A stretch of 64,000 bases of DNA from the NCBI GenBank assembly GCA_020081605.1, contig JAHREC010000013.1, positions 7,068,001 through 7,132,000 on the forward strand, read 5' to 3'. Of this stretch, positions 43,856 through 56,135 are shown piece after piece. This stretch comes from Albifimbria verrucaria (Eukaryota; Ascomycota; Sordariomycetes; Hypocreales; Stachybotryaceae). The stretch's first letter is position 1, and each line of letters opens with the position of its first letter. The notes under the pieces are model-generated. The model was given only the letters and a program-made list of their open reading frames with translations, was not told the origin of the DNA and searched no databases. A program made the position numbers and the translations under genes.

Positions 43856-45890
43856 ATGTCATGCCGACCGCTCGTTCAAGATGGCAGGGATGGCAGGAAG
43901 ACCAGTTACGGCTCAACATCCTCATCGTCTATTGATTACGAAGATAGTGTTATTTCTCTCCTTCGCGAAGAAGTCGCTAGCGATGGTTATGAGAAGCAAA
44001 GCAAAAACCCTTTGTGGAGGAAGAGGTAACGGAGTATTGGCGCAAAGTCTATGATGATGCTCAGTACGAATGCAGGCACGTCTTTGACCCCTCACTTACT
44101 TGGACCCAAGAGGAGGAAAGAAGAGTTGTCCGTAAGCTGGACAAGAGGGTCTGCCTATGGGCGGTATGCTTATCTATTCGCTCCTAAGGCTGGCATCTTG
44201 ACAAGGTTGTGGGCTAACAGCTAGGGTGATAAAAGTGCATGATGTTTTTCGGGCTTCAAGTGGATCGGAACAACCTACAACAAGCTATCTCTGACAATTT
44301 ACTCGACGATTTAGCTCTAAATACTGATGGTATGATGCCAGGTTACTATTTCTTGTCGTGAGGTGTGGATATGATATTAACCACACATAGATTTCAATTA
44401 TGGGAATACAGTATTTCTAGTCTCGTTTCTCTTGGCAGAGCTGCCATCTCAGCTTATATCCAAACGTCTCGGCCCAGATCGTTGGGTGCCTATCCAGATG
44501 ATAGTCTGGTCTTTCGTGGCAATATCACAATGCGCACTTCAAGGTCGAGCCACATTTCTGCTTACTCGTTGTCTTCTTGGTCTATTAGAAGTATTGTATA
44601 CCAATCTATCTTTGTTCGACTCATACACTAATTGTAGCTGGCTAGGGTGGCTTTATTCCGGATTTGGTTCTCTGGCTATCTTATTTTTATACCTCCAAAG
44701 AACTTCCAATACGTTTGAGTTATTTTTGGACTACACTTTCTGTCACAGGTATCATTACGGCGCTGTTAGCCTATCCAATACTCCACTTACGCGGTGTCTG
44801 GGGAATGGAGGGTTGGCGCTGGCTCTTCTTGATTGAGGGCATGATCACTCTTCTCGTTGGTGCAGCATCATTCTTCATGATGCCGGCATCCGCTGTTCAA
44901 ACAAAAACGTGGTTTCGCCCTAATGGTTGGTTCAGCGAACGTGAAGAGGCAATTGTCGTCAACCGTGTGCTCCGTGATGACCCGTCGAAAGGCGACATGC
45001 ACAATCGCGAAGCATTAACACCACGAAGGCTATGGGAAGCTCTGAAAGACTACGACCTTTGGCCATTGTATATCATTGGTTTCATTGCATACGTACCGCA
45101 AGGCCCACCGCATACGTACATCACCCTTACGCTTCGTAGTTTGGGCTTCAGCGTATTTGAAACAAACCTTCTCACTATCCCATCTGTAGGTAATTCGTGC
45201 CTAGAAGCCTGAAAATCACTGACATTGGAAAGTACATTGCACATGGCATCCAATTGCTCGTCTTGACTTCGTTGTCGGAACGTCTGAATCAAAGAGCATT
45301 GACTGCTATTTTCCAACCTTTATGGACACTTCCTTGCGTTATCTTCTTGAGGTACTGGCCAGGCGTTTTCGTAGACAAGTGGGGTACCTATGGACTTGTG
45401 ATGGTCCTGTTATCGTATCCTTATTGTCGTAAGACTTACTCTTACCGAGTCATGTTATTACCCTGTTCTAACTCTCATAGATGCCATACTTGTGGGGTGG
45501 TGCTCGACCAATTCCAATAATGTCGGCAATCGCACAGTATCAACCGCGCTTTATAATGTAAGTATTGTTGCCCCATTCTCACAAACTGTGTGGGCACAGC
45601 GCTCACTGGAATCCTTAGATGGCTGTTCAAGCGGGAGTGTATATTCAGCTTATATCTACCGAGAAGATGATAGGCCTCTATATCATCGAGGCAACTCAAC
45701 ATTATTATGGGTCAATGCACTTTCTATAGTGGCCTTCCTTGGATCCAAAGCTTACTACGTAATGAGAAATAAACAGAAAGCCCGTGCATGGAATGCTATG
45801 ACGCGAGAACAGCAAGTGGAATACATGAAAACGACTAAGCAGCAGGAAGCCAGCGGCTTGACTTTAGATTCGTCCATTGATTGGAATTGA
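43856..45890 (+). CDS. MFS transporter, Dal5/anion:cation symporter type, two frameshifts
   Basis: Twelve-helix transporter of the allantoate/pantothenate/nicotinate permease group. Seven exons: 43856-44163, 44236-44329, 44391-44590, 44646-45185, 45233-45428, 45481-45557 and 45619-45890. Family features: the N-terminal [15 protein letters not shown] helix start, [57 protein letters not shown], and the C-terminal [20 protein letters not shown] with [16 protein letters not shown] 43856 is chosen because the preceding codons are unlike the family. One-base deletions lie at 44011-44013 and 45644-45645. Restored length is 562 aa. The substrate is not predictable from sequence; organic anions such as vitamins or ureides are typical. 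Confidence 0.9.
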
Positions 45891-46731
45891 GTAGTGCGAC
45901 GCGATGTAAGTTCAAGAAAGATATTGTACTTGAACAGATCAACATCCTTATATGGCGGACTCGAAAGGAGAGATTTATGGATACACTTGTATCGGTATGG
46001 ACCGAAGTAACCGAAACAAAATAGAATTACATAGATATGCTGCAAGTTCTAGCACGATCGGGATCTTGATTCATAATTTCTTGAAGATGCATTTTTCAGT
46101 CTCCATCAGCCAAGTGAGTATGATGGTTCCGGGGAAGGTTAAGGCACTGCCAAGATCAGATCCGCCGGTTCTAGGCTTCTATTTTCATCGAATCAGCCTC
46201 TTTAACAAACTGTTATCATAGCGTTTGAATTGACACAGGGATATATCCCTATAGGGTGAATATGGAGAAATGCATGCTACCAGCGCAGGTTTTACATGGT
46301 AAATTCCTGCATCACATATCGCAGCCAGCATATAAGGGAGAAACATTTTGAAATCAACAGATAAGCTCGATAATGCGCTTTGACGTAGGCTAGAGAGTTC
46401 AATCAACAGATACATAACTATCCTGATAGATTAATAGCATCAAGAAATGCAACACGGGGATAAAAACACTCCTTGGTTTAGACACAGCAAGCTCGGCATC
46501 ATACCAGGTAGCCCGGGCTAACGGCGCGTTTGACTGACGTCTCATGAGACGGAAGCATTGTTTCATAGGAGTGAGGGTGTTACGAGGACAGTTCACACAT
46601 AACACGATACCCTATGAGCTTTCGTTGATAGTGGTTTATACGGGACCAGTCGCAATAAAAAGCGGAATTAGAACAGTAAGAAAAGGCGGCTCTCTCAATT
46701 ACAAGCTATGACTTGCCTGCTCAGTCTGCAG
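45891..46731. other. Convergent intergenic region
   Basis: Only short unsupported open frames; 3' flanks of the MFS gene and the NTF2-like gene. Confidence 0.5.
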
Positions 46732-47219
46732 CTACTGCTGGTCGTCAAACCTACCACCAAGAACTTCCCAATCACCCTCTGCCCACATTGACTTTATCTG
46801 AAGAACTTGAAATTTCCATAAACCCGTAGCTTCTTTGCACAACTCTCCGCGGTATAAATTGCCAGCCATCAGGCTTTTCTGGTTCGGCTCCATGCCCTTC
46901 CTTTTGGATAGTGCTGCGACAACACAGTGCATGTGACACTAGCCTCAGTTTCTGTTTTCATATGTACACGGACATTGGTCGCCATATGCGTGGTATCGAC
47001 TCGTTTGACGAGGGTGAGCCCTGTATTATGGATCTCGGTTAACCCTTTCATGGGGCGCCCATTAATTTCAAAAATGCCATCCGGCATAAAACTTGAGTCG
47101 AAAAGGGTCTCATCGTCCAGATCAAATGCCGTGAGACACCGATAAAGGGCATCCGCCACTGCCTCTCGGCCAGTCGGTGGTGGACTTAGAACAATTGGTA
47201 GAGAGTATGATAGGGCCAT
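46732..47219 (-). CDS. NTF2-like / SnoaL-like fold protein, one frameshift
   Basis: Small single-exon protein, 162 aa when repaired, with the NTF2-like cone fold of fungal SnoaL-like enzymes. Visible features: an N-terminal helix (AVADALYRCLTAFDLDDETLF), DGIFEINGRPMKGL, a central THMATNVRVHM strand, and the C-terminal GLWKFQVLQIKSMWAEGDW. The THMATN stretch carries a His in the pocket region of this fold. Some fungal members act as dehydratases or cyclases in secondary metabolism; no specific reaction is visible here. A one-base deletion in the C-run 46895-46897 breaks the frame. It is divergent from a Zn2Cys6 gene across 359 bp, the classic layout of a regulator and its target, which makes pathway-specific control a fair guess. 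Confidence 0.78.
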
Positions 47220-47578
47220 TGTGAAGAGTTGAGGAATGAATGGTTGACTTAAAGATGATGGAATGAGACTGAATCACAGGTCAGTATGGTGGTAGACATG
47301 TGTTTATATAGTTGTCTTTGGAATGGCTACTCTTACAGTAAACGCCGATCGATCTTCACAGGCCCGCTCCTTTCGTAAGCACTGTCCAGGAGGACCGTGT
47401 GGGTTTCGAGACCAAGAACCAATCAGGAAGTCCTGTAGCCGAGTCGCAGCTAGCATGAGGGTCGATAGCCGAGAGAGAGTTAGCGTATAGGATTCGGAAT
47501 GACGACCACCTCCACTCGACCCCTTGATACCTTCAGCCCCAACAACGTGATCACACAATTTTTGAGTAAGAAGCAAGC
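47220..47578. promoter_or_regulatory. Divergent promoter region, NTF2-like and Zn2Cys6 genes
   Basis: 359 bp between outward-facing start codons. TATATAAA on the minus strand at 47303-47310 lies 84 bp before the NTF2-like start. A CGG-type inverted half-site pair was not evident. Confidence 0.5.
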
Positions 47579-48883
47579 ATGGACTTGATTGACGCGAAAG
47601 AGGTTCCGAAGCGTAGATCCACTAGAAGATCTCGACATGGCTGTCGAAACTGCAAGATAAGAAAGCTGAAGGTGAGTGATAAACCGTTCCGACCCACAGG
47701 CTGAACTGAGTGATCGCAAAAACCCAGTGCGATGAATCCAAGCCTCAGTGCAGGAGATGCAACTCATTTGGGGTGTTCTGCAATTTCGTGCCAAATATCC
47801 CTGATCTCCATCCACTCGCCGACGATGCAGTGAAGATGGCAAGCAGCCAAAGAATAGGGCTGCAAGCCCCTCCTGCCAGCGCAGTGTGGGCGTCTGACGC
47901 CTCGACATACTATGAACTAGATGCGCGCTGTCAAGATTTCGTGACACGGTACCTGGCAAAGAGCCTCATGGATCCAGATGACCCCAACATGGCACAAGTC
48001 AATCGCAGGCTTCTGAAACTAGCCTTCACCGTAAGTTTCAGCCGGGTAGGACCTTGAGGTCGTCCTTGACAATGCTGACTGGCAGTTGCAGCACCCTTAC
48101 TTGATGCATGCGTCGCTGGCGGTGGCATTCGCATACGACCGTCACCTAAATAGCTCGACGAGTTGTCCTCGCTCTTTGGAAGAATGCTATCATTGGTCAC
48201 AAGGTACAGCACTATTGAGAAGGCGGCTGGAAGAGCCAATCGAGACGAAGGATAAAGATCCAATATGGGGCACTGCAGCTGCTTTAACGCTGCTAGCATA
48301 TTCCTCTCCTGATGCAAGTAGCCCGGAAGATTCTTGGCCCCTCAAGCCTTCCGGTTCATCTGATTTGGAATGGCTGCGCTTGAGCGAAGGTAAAATGTCA
48401 CTATGGACCTTGACAAATCCATTGCGACCGAACAGTATCTTCCGTGTCATGGCGTCAACTTACGCTGACATGCACTCACCACTCCCGATGGAGGGCACAA
48501 TTGGTATACCGGACACTTTGGCTTCTTTGTGTCAGCTCAACAACACGTCCACAGCAGATAACAATCCTTATTTCAATCCAGCACATGCCATATCGCAGCT
48601 TCGGAAGATTCCCGATAGCCAGGTTACCACAGGGCACACTCAACTTTTCGTACGCACCATAACTGGCCCATTTAAAAGTCTGTTGGAAGAAAAGGACCCA
48701 GTCGCATTGTTGCTACTATTTTTATGGTATCAAAAAACCAGTCGTAGCATATGGTTCATCCAACCTAGGGCTAAGTTGGAATGCCCTTCCATTTGCTTGT
48801 ACCTGCAGCGATATTACGGTGACTGGGCTGCTGTACATATGTTTCTTCCAGGAGGTTGTCTTGCTGGTATTTTCGAATCATGA
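47579..48883 (+). CDS. Zn2Cys6 transcription factor, intact
   Basis: Binuclear-cluster regulator, 397 aa. Exons are 47579-47671, 47728-48030 and 48086-48883. The cluster straddles intron 1: CRNCKIRKLK joins CDESKPQCRRCNSFGVFC, with canonical x2-x6-x6-x2-x6 spacing. The middle part (LMHASLAVAFAYDRHLN) and the C-terminus (LLLFLWYQKTSRSIWF, RAKLECPSICLYLQRYYGDW) match a common family of fungal C6 regulators whose C-terminal motif precedes a short tail. No frameshift. It is divergent from the NTF2-like gene and converges on a secreted hydrolase, its stop lying 166 bp from that gene's stop. Confidence 0.9.
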
Positions 48884-49048
48884 TTTTGCTCCATGGCTTC
48901 CTCAGAACATTTGACAAGGGAAGGATGCTGTTAGTGGCAACATTTTTCAGCAAAAGGCAAGCAATATAACTACCACATATCTCGAGGCTCTGAGAGGAAC
49001 ACCGGTATATCAACATTATTAAACCTTGAGCATTTACCTCTGTTTCGT

Positions 49049-49946
49049 TTACCACGGCTCGCCTGCGTTCAAATTTTCCAAGGATTTAGATTCCACAGTC
49101 CATCCATCGGCTTGAGCGCCGCCATTTGTGAAGAAACCCGAAGCAGATGTATCACCACGGAGAGCCCAGCGAAAGTATTGTTGAGCAGCAGTGCCAAACT
49201 TTCCACCACGTGGATCACCATAGGTACCACCGTGACCGACGGGCAGGTTACCGACCCAGGTGGGTACGCCTTGTTTAACAGCGGCATAATCACGCATTCC
49301 CTGTGGGAATTAGTTCAGTTCAAGGAGTCGGCGTGATTGGAGACTTACGTTTCCATAGGCAATGTCAGAAGGCCCGCCAAGGAAAAAGAAGATAGGTACA
49401 TTAATTTGCGGCATGATTGAGCTAGTTTGGCCAGGATCAAGATTGCCCGAATTAAAAATGCCATACGCAGTGACACGCGGGTCCGGAACTGAATTGAATG
49501 AATTCATTAGCTTCGTCAATTGGGAGTTTGGTCATCATACCCATAGCATAAGCCTCAGTGCCGCCGCACGACATTCCCGCCGCAGCAATTCGACTCGCAT
49601 TCACGTTGACGTAGTTGCCGCTCCCAGCATTTGTCGAAATCCAATCGATTGCCTGCTTCATCATACCGGAGTTTGTACTGCCCTGCTGGCCAGGAGTGCC
49701 CTGAGAAATAAGAACGATGCCCCACGCGGCAACTTCCAAGTTAAAGTTCACATGTGAGAGACTATCTGAGGAGCAGGCACCATTACCCCAGACCACCACG
49801 GGCATCTGTTCGAAGGCACTCATGTCTTTGGGGCGAAAAATCGTGTGACTAGGAAGCGATGGGTCGACTTCATAAAGGGATTCGACAGGCTGCTGGGCGA
49901 GTACAGCCGCAGTTGTAGTCAATGAAACGAGAAGTTTGAACAACAT
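49049..49946 (-). CDS. Secreted alpha/beta hydrolase, intact
   Basis: Predicted extracellular serine hydrolase, 265 aa. Exons are 49541-49946, 49349-49488 and 49049-49300, with 52- and 48-bp introns. Signal peptide MLFKLLVSLTTTAAVLA. The nucleophile elbow is GMSCGGTEAY; VVVWGNGACS is the oxyanion-hole region. IFFFLGGPSDIAY carries the likely acid. GNLPVGHGGTYGDPRGGKFG carries the likely His. The order and spacing fit small fungal hydrolases related to the dienelactone/cutinase-like group, but I cannot name the substrate. The promoter has a TATA box and a GGCTAAA, which fits co-expression with cell-wall-degrading enzymes. Confidence 0.85.
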
Positions 49947-50051
49947 GGTGATAGATGGCGAACGGGGATATCAGAGTGGAAACTCCAGCTATGTTTTCAT
50001 GAAGCGATTGCTCGGCATAATATCAGTCAACAAGCAGGGCATGCATGCCTG

Positions 50052-50058
50052 TTTTATA
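50052..50058 (-). promoter_or_regulatory. TATA box of the secreted hydrolase gene
   Basis: TATAAAA on the minus strand about 105 bp before the start codon. Confidence 0.55.
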
Positions 50059-50083
50059 CTCTCAAAGACAACGCCATGATGGC

Positions 50084-50090
50084 GGCTAAA
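50084..50090 (+). promoter_or_regulatory. GGCTAAA, XlnR/Xyr1-type site upstream of the secreted hydrolase
   Basis: Full match to the known GGCTAAA binding core, about 140 bp before the start codon and in the opposite orientation to the gene. Occupancy is inferred only. Confidence 0.45.
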
Positions 50091-53000
50091 CACGTAACTC
50101 CACTTGTTGTGAGATGAATATTGAACATACTGCAATATCTCCGTATTCCACCTATAGCAGATGCCGTTGGTTGTGGTCTGTTCACCAATGCAAAGATCGT
50201 ATCTCTAATGCGTAAAACTTGGCCGTGTTTCAATTTTAATCCTTCCCCATATATCAACCTACCTGACACGCGCACTAATCATCAACGGCGTTTAATGGAT
50301 GGAAGGCATCGTATTGGGAAATAATCTACAGCCTTCTCACTCCCGTGCTGATCCCCGCATCTCTAGTATTGCCGAGACGAGCATAATGTATCCGGGACGC
50401 TGATCGCTATTCTTTAACTTGTGAGAACAGTTTTCGGTAGTGGATTAATGAGGCTACCGTGAGATCTACAACCTGGTGGAGACAACTTTAGGCAGTTGAG
50501 GATAAAGATTGTTCCACCGATAAATGATCAATCGCGCCTAAAGTATCTGCAACGCAAAGGTGGAATTGTAGTCAGTGGACAGCTCTTCTCACTATGACGT
50601 AGATGAAGGCACAAGCAGGAAGAACAGTTTGCGGCTTGCAATCTACGCATCTGGAAAATTCTCATCTGTCAACTTTAACCGAGTCACAAATAACTAAGTC
50701 AACATCGAAGGGCTAAAAATCAATGCAAGGTGGTAGTATTGTAATTCGCTGTGATATGATTCATATATGCTTTTCCTTGCTGAGGATTTGAGAAGAGCCA
50801 CTGAGGCCCGATGTATTCGCAACATCATGATTGGTTAATATAAGTTTTGGGGTGTTATTTATCAAAATTTTGCATTTCTAGAGCCTCACTTATGGTCGAG
50901 GGCTTATCGTGTTGAAAAATAGTGACATTAGCTAAATAACGAATTCGCTGATGATGGAAATCCCGGCACGTAGCTGAATTACAAAAAGCTGTGCCACTAG
51001 TCGAACAACCCATCTTGGCTGTATATCTTCGCAATATTAACGCTGGAATAGTGACCGAGGCCCTGGTGATACAACTATTGCTAGTTTTGTTACTAATATG
51101 GCCACCTTGTCCAAGGCCTTTGATGACATGATGTTTGTCTAATATAAACACCGAATAAACCGAACACTTGGTTAGCTAGCTGTGCTAGGTGTTTTTTCTG
51201 TTCCATTGTGTATCGACACTTTGGTCAGATACTTTAAGGTTCCTTACCTCCACGGTCAAAGATTTACAACCTGGGACATTTTTCTTCTCCCTCCTCTTTC
51301 AGATGGGGTAGAAACATGACGTCGTCCCAAGTCCAGGGGACTGTTGCAACAGATGGATTGGAGCACGAGAGGACATCTAGTTACGCACCTCGCTGTTCCA
51401 TGCCACGCAACCTCAACAAAAGTCACATGGGAAACGTCTGCTTCGATTTGATACTGCCTGGCCAGAGCTCTTATTAAGTATGACGACCCGCCTGATGGCA
51501 CGCTCCACAATACGACCAAGTTTAGCCTTTTTGTGCTCAAATCAGGTATAAAAGCGATATCGTGGGAACAGTGCCCGAGGGAATTTAAATTTCTGAAGAC
51601 TACCTCACGATATCACCCTGTATAGTTTTCATTCTTTTTCTTCTTTCACCACAGTTTACTGAGAGTCAAATTAAAACGGACGCATAGTTAACTGCAACAG
51701 TCCAAGCTATTCTGAGTAGATAGAGATTGCATTTATTCCTGATGGCCATTGTGGGATAGAGCGAATTTGGCCTTTGATGAATCTTTTTGACCTAGCCAGG
51801 CACTTTTCAATGCTTGGAAGGCTATCAATTTTCAGGATGTATATTTGTGAATTTCCTTCTTTTTTTTCTTTTTGTGGCCGGCAGTACTTGCTATATTCGG
51901 TCCCGAAGGAATAGAGCTTATACCTTGGACTTTCTTGTTAGATTAACCTAGTGAATCCCAATTTCTTAAAAACCATGACCGAAATAGTTATAAGCCTTTA
52001 GTCAGCTATCGCCTGCAATATGTTCTCATGGAGAATCTGCTACTTGGCCAGCCATTGATGTTTTATAGACACCATCGCAAATTGCATTGAAATCTGCAAA
52101 AGATATCATGAATGATGGAGCTGATCAAAATAAATTGAAAAAGCTCGGCATATCGAGATTTTTTAAAAACCCACACTACAGCATTTTCCCTTCAAGTCCA
52201 GTTACTTGACTTAATCAATTTTCTTTCCTTCAATGTCAGAGATTTTACATATGACTGTATTGATTTCGATATCGTTAGGGAACTATATTGTCAATTACCT
52301 CTGGGCGCTTATCAGATCATAACTGTACCACTCTACTTAAATATGAACATCTGCCTCTTGTATACGAGTCTTTGCCTTTATATTTATGTGTACATGACCA
52401 TTCATGATATCTTACAAAACTGCAATTGGCTGGGTTCACAGACACTTTCTCTACCAACAGTTATATAGCGGTTCAAGTTACCGGTATGGTTCATGTGATT
52501 AAGCGTAGCTTGCTCATTATCTAGGGGCCTGGAAGTTCATTCTGGCTTTTCCGCCGTAAAGAGATTTCAACCTTATTTGTGGTCCGCTGTAATTATTTTC
52601 TGGCTAGTGCAACCAACAAAATTCCTTAATACGTCTGGTTATGTCTGGAGCCTTTTATTATTCACGGTGTGACGATGGTTTATTGTGTTTCTGATAACGA
52701 TACTTACCATGGCAGTATTCGAGCTCCTGCGTAACTCTATTTTTTAATGAAGTGCATCATACACGAATTATCATCATCAACCACCAACACATCAATGGAT
52801 CTTCATCACGGGATATGAGAAGCAATAATAAGAACAATGAGGTCGCCTTTTAAGAGCCACTCCTAGCAAGACGTCTAGATTGTAGTTGTTGAGTACATCC
52901 AATTCCGAGTTGTTTAATCCAGCCTTCAAATCCAGTACAGTGTTGTAGGCCTAAATCTCATGCTAGTTCTTGGAGGGTTGGATAAAATTGGTTCCATACG

Positions 53001-53270
53001 AGCAATTATAGCTACTACCGGTATACCGGATGCGCTTCTTGAGTCTCAATTCTGGTTTGATCCTCAAGTTGCCCGTTTCCACTAGGTGAGTCTCGTCGTC
53101 TGTGAGTAGACTTTATGTTAAACCATATCCATACCACCAGTACCGCACGTTCGACTTACCTGGTAAACTTTTCCCAGTGTATCCCGTATTTGTGCCTTGT
53201 ATCCTTGAGCCTGATGTAATTATGAAACACGTAAGCTCCCTAAGACAGCAGGTCAATGTCATGAGTCTTC

Positions 53271-53809
53271 CTACCAACGGACAAAACGTACAAGAATTCC
53301 GCTCAGAAGATGAGCAAACATGGCTATAAAGGAAAATGCCAAGACAGTTCTCCAAGAACCACACCCGGATCTCACGACCCGCACAGGGCGCACTGGTCCA
53401 AAACGCCAAGAGCGGGCCCAATAATAACCCCAATAATTCCTATACCAACTGGAAGAGCAGGTATGGGTACCGGTTTTCTGCGATGCTTCATTAGCAGTGT
53501 TGTTTATAAACACGATGAACATACCGTAATGAGTAAGCAAAATGCGACCAGCCACATAATAGCCAGGATAAAGTCAACAGGAAAGCCCATGAAGATAATA
53601 TCAAACGGTACCCAAAGAATGATTGAGGCGATGATGCCGAGGCCCGCAACAACCATAGCATACACAATGCGTCCATCTGCATACACGCCCGGTATACTTA
53701 TGAGATGGGAAAAGCGCCCGAGTATAGCCATAACTGTCACGGCAGAGGCAAATTGTATAAAACGAAGAACAATGGATGAGATCTTGTGCGTACCGCTACG
53801 CTCTGTCAT
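53271..53809 (-). CDS. MARVEL-like four-helix membrane protein
   Basis: 163-aa predicted four-helix membrane protein similar to fungal MARVEL-domain proteins of unknown role. Exons are 53525-53809 and 53271-53477, joined in phase 0 by a 47-bp intron. Helix 1 is LRFIQFASAVTVMAILGRF; helix 2 is VYAMVVAGLGIIASIILWV; helix 3 is FILAIMWLVAFCLLIT. A polar Trp/Tyr-rich loop with SSWYRNYWG and a basic cluster follows, then helix 4 (VLAFSFIAMFAHLLSGILV). The typical order of helix, acidic loop and final helix fits. The last few residues could differ if a further 3' intron exists, since a GTACGT lies at the end. Confidence 0.68.
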
Positions 53810-56135
53810 ATTGAAGGATTCGAAACACTCAAGTGTTTAATAACTAAAAGCAGGTCTTCATGAGAGTTTAGAAAGGTGTTTGTGTGATATTGAAAAGCTC
53901 AGGTTGTATCTTCTTCTTGAGAAGGAAGCATATATATCTCCTTGGTGGGGTAGTGTGCCTTAACGGAACCTTCGGGCATGAAATCCATCTAATGAAATCT
54001 GGTCAAAGACTAGCGATAAAGTTTTGCGGTATATCTATTTTCAATGCATGGAGCAATGTACAAGGACTCTTATAAACGGCTACCGCGAACAGGGCCAAGC
54101 GGCAGTGACTTTTCCAAGTCTCTCTCCTCAGCAGCGTACAACAGTTGCGAAATTGTGGGGAGCATCAAACAAGTGACTAGCCAAGGTAGTTGAGTCGCTT
54201 GTTACGTCATGATCAAGACGGATCGAACTCTATAACTTTTCAGAATCAAAAGTTGGATACTTTTGTGGCATAGATCTAGTCAGAACCAAGGAGGAATATT
54301 GTCATTTGTCTAGATCAAATGTAAAATGAACCTCGTCGAATCATCGTAGATAATACTTTTGATTACATATATATCCATACCTAGTAATCCGGTGTCCTAT
54401 CGTACGAAGAAGCACTTGAATACGGAGAGATATGGATTGTGACGGACTCCGGTATTTCTGAGCAGTGTGCAGAAACTAGCGTCAAAATTGGCTACGTTCA
54501 CAGTGTACCATTGGCCAATGAAGGCCACTTGGGATTCACATAGGGATTCAAGGTTCAGTTAGCAACTGACCTGACGGCAGCTTTGGAAGCACACTATGAT
54601 CTCATTAGAGCCCTGGGCCAAACTCTAATATCTGCTCATATGGGCATGGTTGAACGATGATGAAAAAGCAATTCAAGTTTCCGATCTTCTCGAACGAAGA
54701 AAGGAGACGAATATATCACGGAGAAGGCACCACGACAAGCAAGGTAAAATGAGGTTTCTAAGCATTTGGATCCTTAATCCACTCAAGGAGATATTGCGCC
54801 GCAACTAGACCAAATGAAATTCATAGAAGTTCCTGTTTAGAACTGCGATCTTTCGCAGAGTTCCTCGTATCCCCTTGAGGCCGGTAAGGTGCAGACTAAG
54901 TACAAAATCGGTATAGTGGCCAATTAGAACCAGATGAAAACTAGATACACAGAAGGCCTAGTACATTGGCTGATGATAGAGGTACTGGCATTGCCCCGAG
55001 TTACATAAGCTACATCGCGATAATCATCATCAACGTGGTTTTGAAGTTGCTTCACGTACTGACGAATGACTAAGATATTATGGGCCTTCTATATAGTCTG
55101 CAGCTTACCGTCCCCAAGGAAATACATTACTCACAATCAAGAAGATCAAGCAGTTGAATCCACCATGAACTATTCAGTCTAATTTCATTTGATTCACTCG
55201 TTTGCACTATTTATTGTTTATATCTGCTAGGTTATTGTCGAAAAATGCTATATTACTTGACCGTCGATGCTAAATTTCGAAACCTTGATTCCTATCGAGT
55301 ACTGCACGAATGGTTTGAATCTTGTCATCGTGATAGAGGCTCTTTAAACGGTATAAGAGAGAGGATATGTAATGACTTCGAAAGGACCAAGTGACGTCAT
55401 CGACTCCAAAGTAATATATGAACACATGAGCAACAACCGTTGTTTTGACGGATTGGTATACCGCATTCTTGAGTTTTCGGAGGCGCAGAATATGGCTTAG
55501 GTAAAACATGTGACTCATGGTGCCCTTATCTTGGTCTCCTTACGTGCCCGAAGATACAGAAATTATAACTTCCAGACATTAATCATCATGTAGGACCATG
55601 AATTGACTTGGTAATTACGCCATAAATGGAAGTCTTTAGTTAGGCTTCATGCCATGAAGGACCTTGCTACTATATCTAATTTGACTAAACTGCTGGTCCT
55701 TCAGAGTGTTTGGTCTTTCTCCGATTATAATTGCTTACTTTTTGATTACTTTTATTTCCTGCAATACCGAGTACTGAAGAAGATTGGCCTCCATCGTATT
55801 CAATATCTGTATGGTCATAACCGTGCAAAATCTCAACTACTTATATTATGTGCACTTCCGCCTGCTCGAGTGGATACAGCGTGGCCCAGTACCGTAGTAT
55901 ATGCCCTCTTTCAGCTTATTTGCTCATACTACAAGCATTCATACTATCCAAGTGTCAAGATGAATACGCACTGCGTCATTTACCTACCTACATGCATATC
56001 TCCGCTACCCCGACCGAGTAAGTCCGAAAACAATGCGTGCATGAACTCGGGTTACTTATTAACCTCAATAATTCGCTCCACAGAATTATGATAACACACT
56101 CAAGTTCAGGAGTTGTCAACGTCAATATCACCAAT
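53810..56135. other. Gene-poor stretch with possible decayed coding sequence
   Basis: TATATA near 53931-53936 lies about 120 bp upstream of the MARVEL-like gene. From about 54409 to 54930 there is a degraded protein-like stretch, listed separately. The long frame 55654-56091 overlaps the promoter of the thioesterase and lacks any motif. Confidence 0.45.
54409..54930 (+). pseudogene. Possible relic of a coding sequence with in-frame TAG codons
   Basis: Around 54420-54660 the plus strand reads LEYGEIWIVTDSGISEQC, then SVPLANEGHLGFT, a TAG, and GFKVQLATDLTAALEAHYD to a TGA. Further on, DIAPQLDQMKFIEVP precedes another TAG. TAG in place of CAG would fit C-to-T decay in a CpA context, as in repeat-induced point mutation, but it is one possible explanation among several. 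No family recognised. Confidence 0.25.

Larger units (their letters stand above)
49947..53270. other. Gene-poor AT-rich stretch of more than 3 kb
   Basis: Beyond the hydrolase promoter I see no supportable gene. Open frames are few and short, and a T-rich run lies near 51860. It may be degenerated or simply non-coding. Confidence 0.5.

Noticed and set aside
49480..49545. Apparent frameshift in the secreted alpha/beta hydrolase
   Set aside because: A 52-bp intron (49489-49540) with GTATGA donor and TTCAG acceptor joins GGTEAYAM to VPDPRVTAYG cleanly, so the gene is intact.
50300..53100. Transposon or retroelement in the gene-poor region
   Set aside because: I found no transposase or reverse-transcriptase motif and no obvious long terminal or inverted repeats by eye; a self-alignment would settle it.
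55654..56091. 145-codon open frame before the thioesterase
   Set aside because: No family resemblance, no leader, and it runs into the 5' region of a clear gene in another frame.
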